This document shows, in pieces, positions 31,469 through 42,666 of a stretch of DNA of 64,000 nucleotides. The DNA is from Nilaparvata lugens. Its lineage: Eukaryota > Arthropoda > Insecta > Hemiptera > Delphacidae. Below the pieces are notes generated by a model. It was not told the DNA's origin and did no database searches. It saw nothing but the letters and a program-made list of their open reading frames with translations. Numbering within the stretch: the first letter of the stretch is position 1; each line of letters starts with the position of its first letter. The position numbers were made by a program, and so were the translations under genes. The DNA lies in contig NC_052518.1 of assembly GCF_014356525.2 (NCBI RefSeq), positions 31,825,464-31,889,463 of the forward strand. Reading direction: 5' to 3'.

Positions 31469-32385
31469 AAAGTGATGGTATTTCAATTTGACAGTTTGGG
31501 ATTGTCTAATAAAGAATTTATTTGGGATTTTCCAACATATCAGATAATAATCGGTTTGGGTGAGTGAATATCGTCTGGATGAAAATCAATATCTGGATGA
31601 TATATCCAAAAGTTCACTTCGTGCTTCCCCTGAAAACTGCAAGTCTCTCAATTGAAAAAAGTTTTCTCAATTGGAATCTCCTGATAGCTCTTTAGTTTCA
31701 GCGTCTCAGCAATTTGCTTGCCCTGGAAGTATTCGAGTCGTTAAATGAAGTGATAGAGTCACCTGAGCAATTACTGTAAGCATAGAGCGTGGAGGGATAT
31801 CATGCCAGACAGGTGGTCAGGGGGTGGGAGACGACATTAGCAAGTAATTTGACCAGGTTCTATTTGAACCAACATCTAAACATGAAATATTAATGGACAA
31901 CGTCATCCTAGACCAACGAAAGCCACTGGACATTCACACTCACACATGCTCTGTAATTAATCACGATACCACAACTCAGTATTATAAATATCCTCCCTAA
32001 AAACCGGAAATGTAAGGACAGGGAGTCCAACTGTTTTCCCTGTAGAGTTCTTATCTATATTATGGGTGGGTCACTCATTAAAATTTGAAAATTCAATATG
32101 AATGCATGAAGTGCAACTGAAACTTTACGATGGAAAGGACAGGCTCATGATGGCGTGTTACTGTTACCGGTCCACTATGCTAAAATAAAGACTGGCAACA
32201 CTTTCAATGATCACGCTTTTACCTAAATAGTGATAACATTTCAACAGACAAACCAAATCTATATGTTGAAGTCACTCTAAACAAATTATAATTTGTACGA
32301 GCAGTACTTCAAATACTTCAACTATGGAGTACTCTTATAATAATGTTTTTTAAGGGTGATGCTCACCAAAAGTACCTCCAGCGTG
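31469..32385. other. Intergenic DNA, nothing recognised
   Basis: No domain, repeat or RNA signature was found. Confidence 0.3.
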
Positions 32386-32411
32386 GATGATGATGATGAT
32401 GATGATGATGA
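32386..32411 (+). repeat. (GAT)n microsatellite
   Basis: About eight perfect GAT/ATG triplets. Confidence 0.95.
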
Positions 32412-32639
32412 GAAATGAGTGGACCTTCATCTTAAAATGAGTTCCAACTTCCAAATCACCGATAAGCGATAAAACTAAGAAATAATGATATTCAGCAGAG
32501 TCAGATGGTGGTCAACCATCCAACAGGAGTTACAAGCGCACGCATCTTATTCTAATATTTATCTGACCACGGAGCCAACAACTTCCCAAATGTATCACTT
32601 GTTTAATTGTACGAAATTTGTATGATGTAGTCAATATTG

Positions 32640-32892
32640 GGTTTTATGGAGTCTTTGATATCGAAACGACAAGGGTTCTAGTGTTAGGATTCTTTTATTG
32701 TCGCACTGAGATAATCGCTGTTCCATAGTTTCCCCGTACCCCGTTAATTTACTTATTGAATTTATCGTTGAATTTACTTGAGGGTACTTCTCATTTGAGG
32801 ATCGTTTGGAGCTCAACTTGGATTTTAACGTTCTTTCACGTTTGTTACAAAACTTTGTGTTTTATGACAATAAAGGATTGATTGATTGACTG
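32640..32892 (+). repeat. Possible LINE 3' end with (TTGA)n tail
   Basis: TTTTATGACAATAAAGG followed by ATTGATTGATTGAC is a polyadenylation-like signal with a short tandem tail, the common ending of insect LINEs. No coding part precedes it, so the start is arbitrary. Confidence 0.4.
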
Positions 32893-32950
32893 CAGGTCAC
32901 CCACACCACACATAGGGAAACTGATACCGAACTAATCTACAGTTACTTTA

Positions 32951-33826
32951 TACAAGGTGGAAAAGTCAAACTGCACTTTATTAGGTATTAAAATGACTAT
33001 GTTGACTTGAAATATCTTCAAGTCTTATACTCCAACAAATCGTAAGAACACAAATGGAAATTATTGTTTTGTACAGAAAAATTGTTACTTTTTTAATGAG
33101 GTGGCGACCATCATTTAGCGCACAAGGCCCACACTGAAGTTCTCACTAACACGTAAGAAGACTAAATGTTCTGTATTGGGCTGTTCGAAATCTTCAAGAG
33201 CATGGAAGGTCACTCCATTCGACCAAAGTGACTGTCTGGTGTGCGATGTCTTCGACTGGATAAATTGGTTCATATTTGCCAATAAGAGTGACAACGGCCA
33301 CGCAGTTACAGTAACATCTCAGCTCGCTATGTTCAAATGCTGAACAACTTACTCGTTCCTAACTTAGACGATTTCATGTGAATAAGAACAATTATTTTCA
33401 AAAAGATGGAACAGCTAGCCATACTGTATGGCCAGATTATGAATTGACCTCATCAGAAATTTTTTTGCAAAGCGCTTGATGAATTTGGAATGGGGGGGAT
33501 ATTCTTAGTTGGATACTCAAAGTCGAAGGTTTGTGAGACTTGTTCAGCAACAATAGAGGACTGAATGCGGATAACACAAGAAATCCATGCAATAACACCA
33601 GAGGTACTTCGGCGTTCTATTAAGAATTTCAGTGTAATACTTGGACAATGTCTGAAGATTGATGGTCGCCACCTTACTGGAGTAATATAGTAATAATGAA
33701 AGAGTAACAATTTTTCTGTATAATACAAAAAGTTCCAGTTTTGTTCTCACGATTTGTTGGAATATATGACTAAAAAATATTATCTGTTAATTCTAATATA
33801 GTGCCGTTTGACTGTCCCACCTTGTA
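32951..33826 (+). mobile_element. Tc1/mariner-type transposon remnant with long TIRs
   Basis: Terminal repeats begin CAAGGTGGAAAAGTCAAACT on the left and CAAGGTGGGACAGTCAAACG on the right (reversed). TA lies at each outer edge (32951-32952 and 33825-33826). The inverted similarity continues inward about 170 bp, including CAACAAATCGTAAGAACA and GGTGGCGACCATCA. The centre has a frameshifted transposase piece, and total length is about 0.87 kb, so the element is internally deleted. Confidence 0.85.
33150..33690 (+). pseudogene. DDE transposase remnant of the Tc1/mariner-type element
   Basis: In shifting plus-strand frames it reads INWFIFANKSDNGHAVTVTS, RYVQMLNNLLVPNLDDF, then NYFQKDGTASHTV. The last is a clear match to the wFQQDGAxxHxA block around the second catalytic Asp. 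GYSKSKVCETCSATIED and ITPEVLRRSIKNFSVILGQC, KIDGRHLTGVI then resemble the C-terminal end (…LWGYLKSKVY… / G.HL.DV.F). The WPPRSPDL-P-D-F stretch expected in between is missing or eroded. At least two frameshifts and a stop are present. Confidence 0.75.
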
Positions 33827-35139
33827 CTATTCGACTAGATTATAAAGGACTTCACAATTATATTGGTCAAACCCAATTGATTGGACATAAGTAGCCCAAG
33901 AACGATTAGGCCTACTACGGCCTACGTGAGTGAAGTTGATTTAATCGAGAGATGATTGCTCAGCCTGCTTTAAAAGAAAATCGGAAACCCAGCGTTTGCA
34001 CTTGAATAGTCACGCAGCTAGGCTGCTCCATTTCAAGATGCAAGAAAGCGTGGACAAATTTTACGGAGTCGATACCAAGCAGTTGATGATTCCGTAACTG
34101 GAATGAATGCAGGGAAAAACACAGGTAAGGTGAGAGAGTGTGAGAGAGAAGCAGTGGGCCTAAGCTTGTCATGCTCAACAATAGCCGTCAATAATAGGCC
34201 TGAATGGTAGAAGCTTCAACGAACTCCAGTGAATAAAAAACTCAGCTAACAACAATCCAATCTTTTCTGATTGCCTGTTATTAAGAACAAAATCTGAAGA
34301 GCGTTACCGTATTCCTAAATTGAAATTTCAAAGAGAAATTCCTGACATCATTTTTCGATGCTTGAATTATTATTGATACTTGTAATTTTTTATCTATTTA
34401 TTTTCCTCAACACGATGATGATTTAATAGATAACAGTATGCTATCTTTGATACCTCCGGTCTCAAGCAGAAATAAAATGCAAATAAATCAAACTGAAATA
34501 GAACGCAAATAAATTCAACTGAAATAAGTAGATGAATGAAAATGAATGCAATATATATCTCAATAATTTTCACGAACAAAATCAATTTGTTATTGACTGG
34601 TACACAAATCCATGAATCAAGAAACATATACTTGTATTTCAGGCGAAACAAATAAGGTTAACATCACTCAGTTCGTAATAATGGACAATAGTATAGACAA
34701 TGAATGCTGAAAAAAGCGTGTAGAGGGAAACGTTTGGAAGATAATTTTTGACCCCGCAGTTCTGTTCAGGGTAGTAAGGAGCAAAATATATCAAAAGTTC
34801 CCACTCCTACCAACTGGGCTAAGGGGTGAGGGTGGTTCAAAGGCTCTATTTATTTGTTTCTCGCCTATAACTAAAAAACTATGGATCTTATAGGAAATAC
34901 AAAATTGTCATCAAACTTTCCCCTCTATAACCCTTCATTGACTGACTGGACTACAAGGAAATTCACAACAAAACAATTTTCATCAGGAGGAACAAGAGGT
35001 GCGTTGTTATTGTACACATGTCAGATATTCTGACAGATAGGTAAAGAATATCAGTTTCATAAATATCTCATTGAATGGATAGAATCTACTAATATATCTA
35101 TACATCTAAGTGGAAAGACACTGATACATTCACTCCCTC
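33827..35139. other. Intergenic DNA, nothing recognised
   Basis: No domain found. A plus-strand ATG frame near 34038 (MQESVDKFYGVDTKQLMIP) is only 19 codons long. ACAGGTAAGG near 34121 resembles a donor but has no partner. Confidence 0.3.
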
Positions 35140-35720
35140 ACTCATTCATTCATTCATTCATAATCATCAGAACTAAACATTCACTGTACCAAATACGTTC
35201 AAATTTGGCAGGATTGTTCAGTTGGCCATCTAGAGGCGCACTAAGAACGGATTTGAAAAAAATCCAAAGATACGCCCAAAATCTGGGTTTTTTCATTGTT
35301 TTTCTGCGTTTTCTTAGTTTTTTCAAAAGTTAATTGGTAAAGAATGTTCAAACTTGGTACATAGGCTCAGCTGAGGTATAAAAATATTGTATTGGAAGTC
35401 AAGTTCCACCTAAAGTTGAGACGCCTAAGTTCCGTCCAAGATCAACGGTTTTTACGCGTTTTTCCTTACTTAGTTACTAAGTAAGTAATTAGTAAGTAAG
35501 TAATAACTAATTATTACTAATACGCCTAAGTTACTAGGCCTCGTTTTCTAGGCATTTTCAAGAACTAATTGACAGATCATGTTGAAATTTTGTATAGAAG
35601 TTCAGCAAGGGTCTATAAAATCATTCTTGAGAGTACTCAGAATTACGCCAAAGATACGCCCGAGGTGATATTACTGCGTTTTCCCAGCGTTCCCTAGCGG
35701 TTTTTTTGCGTTTTCTCACA
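35140..35720 (+). repeat. Interspersed repeat with internal units (GTTCAAA-TTGGTAC / TGCGTTTTCT)
   Basis: Preceded by (CATT)n at about 35145-35161. Three diverged units of about 185-230 bp each begin AATGTTCAAATTTGG-type sequence and carry ATACGCCC and TGCGTTTTC-TAG phrases (35200, 35340, 35575). A related segment lies at 53500-54140. No coding content. Confidence 0.6.
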
Positions 35721-36810
35721 TTTTGCAACTCCTTTCGAAATTATTCTTAAAATTCATGTATATAATAATTTAAATTAGATCATTTATTATATAATATCAC
35801 GATGAATGGTTTCGACATGATATCGTATTTTTATAAGCTTTCAATTGAATATGAATCATTGCAGCTTGCAGCTGGGAGATAACATTCACCTTCTATGAAA
35901 CGAAAATTATTTGCTTAGTGCAGACAAAGGATGAAATATTCAAATTAATAATGCAGTTGATTTTTTCAGGTTTAACGAACTGGTTGAAATTCTCTCCACG
36001 GCGAACGGTACTGTACATCAACCTTCAACTTTCTGAACGGAACTTTTTGGAATCAACTTTTGAAAGTACAATCAGTGGAAATTACCTTACTTCGTTCGGT
36101 ATATTTTGATGATAATATTTCTGCTTTTGTCAATGAATTTTTTTACAGGATGGATTTAATACAATATAACTAATTGGATGGGTTCTTCTCAATGTACTAA
36201 TTTAGTGAATTACGTTCTTAATTCAATTCAACTAATTGGAAGGGTCCTCAATGTACTAATTTAGTGAATAATTACCATATCATATCATAATCTTGCTTTT
36301 CCAGTAATCAGTACTCATGGTTTTGAGGTAATTACTCACCAATAAATTAGTTCTGTCATTGACTGAAGACGTTTACTGTAGTAATTTCATTAGCTATTTT
36401 TGGAATTATAGTCATGATATAGCTATAATACACTATTGTTGTAAAGAGATTATTCTATTGGGTTGGCTGTACATTGTTGTTATGCTCACTTTCTCAAGAG
36501 TTATAATTTTTATAACTAGAAATAATTTTCTAGAAATAATTTTATATTATTAAATTCATTCATCCATTGTCATTGATTATTTACTCACAGATTATATTAA
36601 TATTGTCTCCATTTCTTGTCTTTATTTGAAATAAAATGGTATATTACTAATTAATTCCTATCTGATGAAACAATGAAATACTTCATCTTTAAATATTAAC
36701 ATATTTTCTTCAATAGCAGCCTGTTCCATAATCATTTGAAAAGTCATTAGTCCACAAATTGTCACTAGTCTTCACAATACTACTAATCCCGTCAATATAT
36801 ACATTAAAAA
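35721..36810. other. AT-rich intergenic DNA with one short duplication
   Basis: AACTAATTGGA...CTCAATGTACTAATTTAGTGAAT is present at about 36168 and 36229, period about 61 bp. Nothing else was recognised. Confidence 0.5.
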
Positions 36811-37774
36811 AGGGGGTGTGCTTGCAATTTATATTGTGGTTCTGATTGTTTTATAATTGTTTGGATACATAAGAGAAGTCCAGAACCAATTTCTTCTTGC
36901 ACAATTCCTTTGTGCTAGGAACAGAGTGGCCCAAAAACCTCGTATTTCGTAGAAATTAGCCATTTTTGTGTGTATGGAAATATGGGTTGAAGTACAGTCA
37001 ACAATAAATGTATTATTCCTTCACCAAATTTGACTTATGATACATGATTTTGAACCGCCTTGACGAGCCGAGAAGAAAGAGATCTGATCATTTTGTCAAA
37101 AGTTATGAGTGTTAAAAAATTTTGATCCTTGAGTTGTCATTAAGTGCCTCTCCACTAGGAAATACTGAAATTTGGTTGCATCAAACGGGTGATTCTCAAA
37201 GAGCATGATTTTATGACCTTATATCATGTCGAAAAATCTCAATGCGACGACAATGATGTTAGTGACGATGGTTGAAGCTAAAAATCAAGTGTCTTTAAAA
37301 TACAAGCAGCTTTGATAGCAAGTGTATCTGAAAATCTATGTGAGATAGATTTAAGGTTGTATAGCACAAAATTATGTAGACAGAGATTTTGAAATATTTA
37401 TATGTAAATGTTGACAATCGGAAGATACTGTTGATTGAAAACTGAGATTTATCAAAAGTTTTTTTTCTTAAAATGTTACTCATATTCGAAAGATTGTAAC
37501 TCAGTACTCATTGAAGATAGAGAGTTACAAATGATTTCATTTTATTAAAAATCTTATAATCTGAAGAAAGGCAGAAGCGAATATTCCTGCTTGATAACTG
37601 GATTTGGCGAAAATAGCTGGAAACTGGAAAATGAACCGAAAATACAAGGTTTTTTGCCACTCTGTATGTAGCACAAGGAAATTGTGCATGAAAAAAATGT
37701 TTCTGGACTTCTCTTGCGTATTTAAACAGAATATTGCAGGTATATTAAACAGGTATATTGCAAGCACACTGCCG
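36811..37774. mobile_element. Inverted-repeat element with arms of about 175 bp
   Basis: Left arm 36811-36990 (GTGTGCTTGCAATTTATATT, AGAGAAGTCCAGAA, TTGCACAATTCCTTTGTGCT, CAGAGTGGCCCAAAAACCT) is an imperfect reverse complement of about 37600-37774. The centre has no coding remnant. Size and long arms fit a non-autonomous DNA transposon or foldback element; the target duplication was not resolved. Confidence 0.75.
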
Positions 37775-39558
37775 TTTTCATGTCTATATTGACTGGACTA
37801 CATGTGAAATAGGAAAATCAGCCTGCATATATATAGTATATAGTACAGCAAGCTATGTGATGATAATCTAAAACGCTCAGTGAGTGAAAGAAAGTCTCTT
37901 ACCTATTCTAAGGGCGCAAAATCAAATTGAATTAAATCATTCTGAAATGAGGTAATTGCATTGACCTCATATTCGATGGTTCTTGTTACAATGATTCCGT
38001 TAGGTGACATGATTCTACGGCGGTTGACTTTGTTGAATTCTCATGTAAAGTATGACTACATTAAATCTAAATTTTAAGGGCCCCCGATGATTTGAGGATG
38101 AGTCTTTCATAGAACAGGTTCATGTTCATTTGGATAGCAGGCTGGAGACATTCGAATAATTAGAAAAGAGCCAGAATCCAAAAGTTCATAAGCAAAAATG
38201 TTTTTTTCCACAGTCATAGAATCATATTCTCTGTTTTATGAGTACATTATTCATAGTATAAATATCATTGGATTCGATTGGATAACATGGCATTCTGTTA
38301 CATTGGTTAGAAATAGAATTTAACCGATTCAACGGGAGTTATTCCTGAGACTGTGAATATTTTATTTTTATTACGAAATCGTTATGCAACTGGACAACGT
38401 GATCTGTAGGAATAGAAAGAGAGTGAGTGAGAGGGGGACTGAATGTATGAGACACTCACAAACAATCATCGTCACAGGAGGTAGTAATTCTGGTAAAATT
38501 GTTGCATTTTTATCCACTTCTTACTATAATAGAACTACACTTTCAAATTCCATAAAATTCTACTTGTTATGTAAAATAGTTGGTGTATGGCATCAATAAC
38601 CTTTTCAAGTCATCAAATGAAATACTTGGGACCAGCGCTAGACTCTTATAACATTTTGTGACAATTATTTTGTAATTGAATCGGCCATGACATAAAATCT
38701 GTTGAAGAAACGTGAGTCTGTAGCTGTGTTTTCATCAATTCATTCACATGTTTCCTTTTATTGTTTCGAGTGGACTGACTGGAAATGACACAACAATAGC
38801 TCTAAACATCGATGGAAAGCAGTGCTACAATCCGTAAACATTCTCCACAGTTTAGAACTGGATCATTTTACCTAATATCATCCTGTTTTATTGCAATGTA
38901 TCAACTCTATGTATCATAGTTATCAACCTCCAGAAAATAGAGGGGGATTCGCCTCATTGTATCTGACTTCTATTGAGAGAAGAAATCAACAGAACTGGCT
39001 GATGAGATGTAAGATGTACTGAGCAATTATTGCAATGAGGAATTCATTTTTGGTCTCAGATCAACAAAAGAATGCTATTTCAACGACAGAAATTTTAGAA
39101 AATCCCCCCGTAGAAATGCCTATGCACCAGCATCCCTTTCAAAAGTACAGCCCATTGCCCATGCACAATCCTTGGGTTTGTGTGGGCATCACACTCGTTG
39201 TAATAAATAAAAGAAAAAAAATCAGCCTACAACTCAACATGTATACAATGATAGTTTCCAAACGACGATATCTTTCAGTTTTAGGCATATTCGCACACCC
39301 ACCACGTTTGAACGGAGATTGATCAGCGAAACGTTTAAACCAGGAATGTAATAAATGCGACCTCTAGTAAACCTATGTCCGGTTTCTCAGTCGTTCAATA
39401 AAACATTATAGCTATTGATTCAATAACTTTACGTAATCAATACATTTTTATTGGTTTCTTAAACATATTTATAGAATCCATAGCTATGGAATGATTTATC
39501 TGTTCAATGAATGTAGCAACATGGCATGATTCCAAACCGGCCACTTTCGTGAACAAAC
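37775..39558. other. Intergenic DNA, nothing recognised
   Basis: The open frames near 38384-38599 and 39035-39322 carry no domain or splice support. Confidence 0.35.
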
Positions 39559-39714
39559 TTGGTGCCGTTTGCACAAAAGCCGGTTAAATTCTAATCGTGA
39601 TTAAACCCACGAGAACCAATCAGAAAAGCCGTCTTATCAAAAAGGCCTTCTCTGATTGGTTCTCGTGAAATTAACCACGTTAAAAATTTAACCGGCTTTT
39701 GTGCAACCGGGCCT
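39559..39714. mobile_element. Hairpin MITE (GCACAAAAGCCGGTTAAA ends)
   Basis: Two arms of about 70 bp pair almost completely: GCACAAAAGCCGGTTAAATT on the left and AATTTAACCGGCTTTTGTGC on the right. The inner arms are CACGAGAACCAATCAGAAAA and CTCTGATTGGTTCTCGTG, around a loop of about 15-20 bases. It is almost a pure foldback with no room for coding. Confidence 0.85.
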
Positions 39715-40613
39715 TGATATAATGGTATCCATGATAACCAACCAAATATTAGTTGTTTATTCCATTCTGCTTGTTGTGAGTTAGGTTACATCTTACGGTA
39801 CTGACATCTTTTGGCTGTCTCCAAAACAAGATGACAGACACCAGATAAGGGCTAGCAATGCTAATTATAGTGTAACTTTAAATCTGTTTTATTTTTAAAA
39901 TACTGATGACCTACACTTAATTTTTCGATTGCAACCGAAAATTTGATCCATTCCGAAAATTTGACACATTTATCCATTGCATAAAATTTATAGGCTGGAT
40001 TTGGCACAATAGTTTATCGAGAGATTTATGGGTTCAATAAGTTTATGGAGCGTCCTAGAAACGCATTTCTCATGTTTATCGATTCAATAAAGTTATTGAA
40101 TGAATAATCAGTTTATGGTACGACTCAGGAACCGGGCACTAGATTGGCATCTGAACGTAGATGGTGCATATGACTATTTAATAGCAATATGGAATGTGCA
40201 TTATACTGTAATTGAATAGATTGAAATATACTGATTGAATATGGGATAATGGAGAGGGAAAATGAAGAAATGGTTATTTTAGCGCGAGTATTGTCTATTC
40301 ATAAGCCTACTTCAACAATCTATTACTAAGCGTAAGACGTCTGCCTATATGCCTTTAATGCAATGCGACTTGATGATACTTTACCACCTGCATAAGGTAT
40401 AACGGTACGCAGTACGTATGCGCGAGACAAACACCAAATATAATACAAATAGGCCAAGTAATAGAGTTCATTCACCAGTGCCAAAGCCAGAGTCAGAGCC
40501 AGAGCCAGTGCTAACAACCGGTGTCAGATGCAATAGCATGTATATCCGTTATCTCTATATTCAGATTTACTGTTAACTGTCAGCATTGGTTGAATGGGAA
40601 TCATTGTAGTATA
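39715..40613. other. Intergenic DNA with a short (CCAGAG)n run
   Basis: GCCAAAGCCAGAGTCAGAGC near 40480-40510 is a short degenerate repeat. Nothing else was recognised. Confidence 0.4.
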
Positions 40614-40860
40614 TATTTTCCCAAACGGCCGAAAACTGCTTTTTCCCAAATGGCAGAACGCTTTCTGTCATTTGCAACAAACTAGAGAAATTTTCGGTCG
40701 TTTGGGAAACCTATCACTTTCGGTCGTTTGGGACTCTCAACACTTTCGGTCGTTTGCGACTCTCAACACTTTCAGCTCAATGCGACAAACAGAGTTTTCT
40801 GTCTATTGGGAAAATTCTTGAAAGTTTTCTGTCATTTGGGATTCGGCTGAATGAGTACGA
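40614..40860 (+). repeat. Minisatellite with inverted head (TTTCGGTCGTTTGGGA)
   Basis: TTTCGGTCGTTTGGGA-type units occur near 40693, 40718 and 40744, with a degenerate fourth near 40770 (unit about 26 bp, with ACTCTCAACAC spacer). The start of the segment carries the unit in the opposite orientation (CCCAAACGGCCGAAAACTG). Related TTTCTGTCATTTGGGA variants close it. The arrangement could fold into a long hairpin. Confidence 0.75.
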
Positions 40861-41335
40861 TCCAGTTTCAATATTTCATTAATTTGATCGAATAAGAAAC
40901 AATAAAATACGTCTAAACCTGCAACTTCATGTACGAGCTTGTAGTGCGTGTTGCCTATCTCTAAATGAAATAGGCGAACTTGTTTTTTGAGACCTCAACT
41001 CCACCGTGGTATCTCGACTGATTTTGTTAATTCAAGTCTTATTTGAAAGAGTAGATGTTCGATAAGGTCTTACATTTTGAAGAACGTCATCGTGGACAAG
41101 AGGAATGAACGAGGAGAGTTTCAATTTTTGACTGCTATGATAGAGGATATGATAAAGAGGAAGAGAGAAAGAGCTGGAAGAAGTAGGCGAAGAAGACAAA
41201 GGAGGAACAGGAGAACATGAAGAAGACAAAGGATAAGAAGAAAGACAAAAAGGAAAAGGAAAAATGAAAGAAGAAGAAGAAGAAGAAGAAGAAAGACAAA
41301 AATAGAAAAACAAATGAAAGAAGAAGAAGAAAAGA
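40861..41335 (+). other. Purine-rich tract (GAA/GAAG) from about 41090
   Basis: 41090-41338 is dominated by A and G, including (GAA)n at 41268-41292. Opposite-strand frames rich in Phe and Ser are artefacts. The DINE-like repeat follows directly. Confidence 0.6.
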
Positions 41336-41989
41336 AAAAATCTGGTGTGGCGCACTCACACAGCTTTCTTTGCCGTTATGAAAATTGATCAACTGACGCT
41401 AGTGTTCCCGCGCATATCAAATCTACTATTCTAAGATCTGAGACAGCTGGTGACAGGACAATAGCGCTGCAGACACACGAAGTATGCTATCTCTTTATAG
41501 TGAATGATTTAATAGAATCAACAGTTTGCAATTGAATAATCTTATTTTCTCGCATTTCGAGCTTATTTTCAATTTTAGGTGAAAATGTTACTGAACATAA
41601 ATTGTAGAGATATTCATGCTGATTCTTTTCCACTGAATTTCTTTTCACACAAAATTTTGTTGTTTGAATTGTATCTGAAGCCTGATAATTGAGAATCTAA
41701 AATCAAACTTTGCATAGATGGGGCGGTGCTCCTGAAATTTTTACAGATATGGGACTTGTGGCAGTCAATAGAGCTTATTTGATCAAAATCGTTGGAGCCG
41801 TTTTCGAGAAAATCGCGAAAAACCCTGTTTTTGACAACATTCTCGCCATTTTAGCCGCCATCTTGAATTGCATTTGATCGAAATTGTTCGTGTCGGATCC
41901 TTATAGTGTAAGGACCTTAAGTTCCAAATTTCAAGTCATTCCGTTTAATTGGGAGATGAGATATCGTGTACACAGACGCACATACACTC

Positions 41990-42021
41990 ATACACACACA
42001 CACACACACACACACCACACA

Positions 42022-42052
<31 letters not shown>

Positions 42053-42208
42053 CACAACACACACCACACACACACACACACACACCACACCACACACACA
42101 CACACAACACACACACACACACACACACACCACACACCACACACACACACACACCACACACACACACACCACACACACACACACACACACACCACACACA
42201 CACACACA

Positions 42209-42263
<55 letters not shown>

Positions 42264-42264
42264 A

Positions 42265-42297
<33 letters not shown>

Positions 42298-42317
42298 ACA
42301 CACACACACACACACAC

Positions 42318-42380
<63 letters not shown>

Positions 42381-42393
42381 ACACACACACACA

Positions 42394-42431
<38 letters not shown>

Positions 42432-42462
42432 CACCACACACACACCACACACACACACACAC

Positions 42463-42525
<63 letters not shown>

Positions 42526-42526
42526 T
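41990..42526 (+). repeat. (CA)n array of about 535 bp with CCA interruptions
   Basis: Almost uninterrupted CA with repeated extra C (ACACCACAC) insertions. It is open in all frames of both strands, giving Thr-His and Cys-Val pseudo-proteins. Confidence 0.97.
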
Positions 42527-42627
42527 ACAGACCAATACCCAAAAACCACTTTTTTGGACTCAGGGGACCTTGAAACGTATAGAAATTTAGAAATTGGGGT
42601 ACCTTAATTTTTTTCGGAAAGCAATAC

Positions 42628-42661
42628 TTTCCTTACCTATGGTAATAGGGCAAGGAAAGTA
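42628..42661 (+). other. 3' hairpin of DINE-like copy A
   Basis: TACTTTCCTT pairs with AAGGAAAGTA; inside it CCTAT pairs with ATAGG around GGTA. Confidence 0.7.
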
Positions 42662-42666
42662 AAAAT

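Larger units (their letters stand above)
41336..42666 (+). mobile_element. DINE/Helentron-like repeat, copy A, with expanded (CA)n core
   Basis: Starts AAAAATCTGGTGTGGCGCAC and ends CAAGGAAAGTAAAAAT. The 3' end forms a hairpin: ATACTTTCCTTACCTAT pairs with ATAGGGCAAGGAAAGT. The 5' subterminal CTTTCTTTGC is complementary to the 3' GCAAGGAAAG. A long (CA)n lies between conserved flanks (GTAAGGACCTTAAGTTCCAA; GACTCAGGGGACCTTGAAAC). Subterminal inverted repeat, central microsatellite and 3' hairpin are the DINE/Helentron pattern; assignment rests on that structure only. No coding content. Confidence 0.65.

Noticed and set aside
41884..42607. Long open frames of Thr-His or Cys-Val repeats on both strands
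   Set aside because: They are translations of the (CA)n array; every frame is open because the dinucleotide lacks stops.
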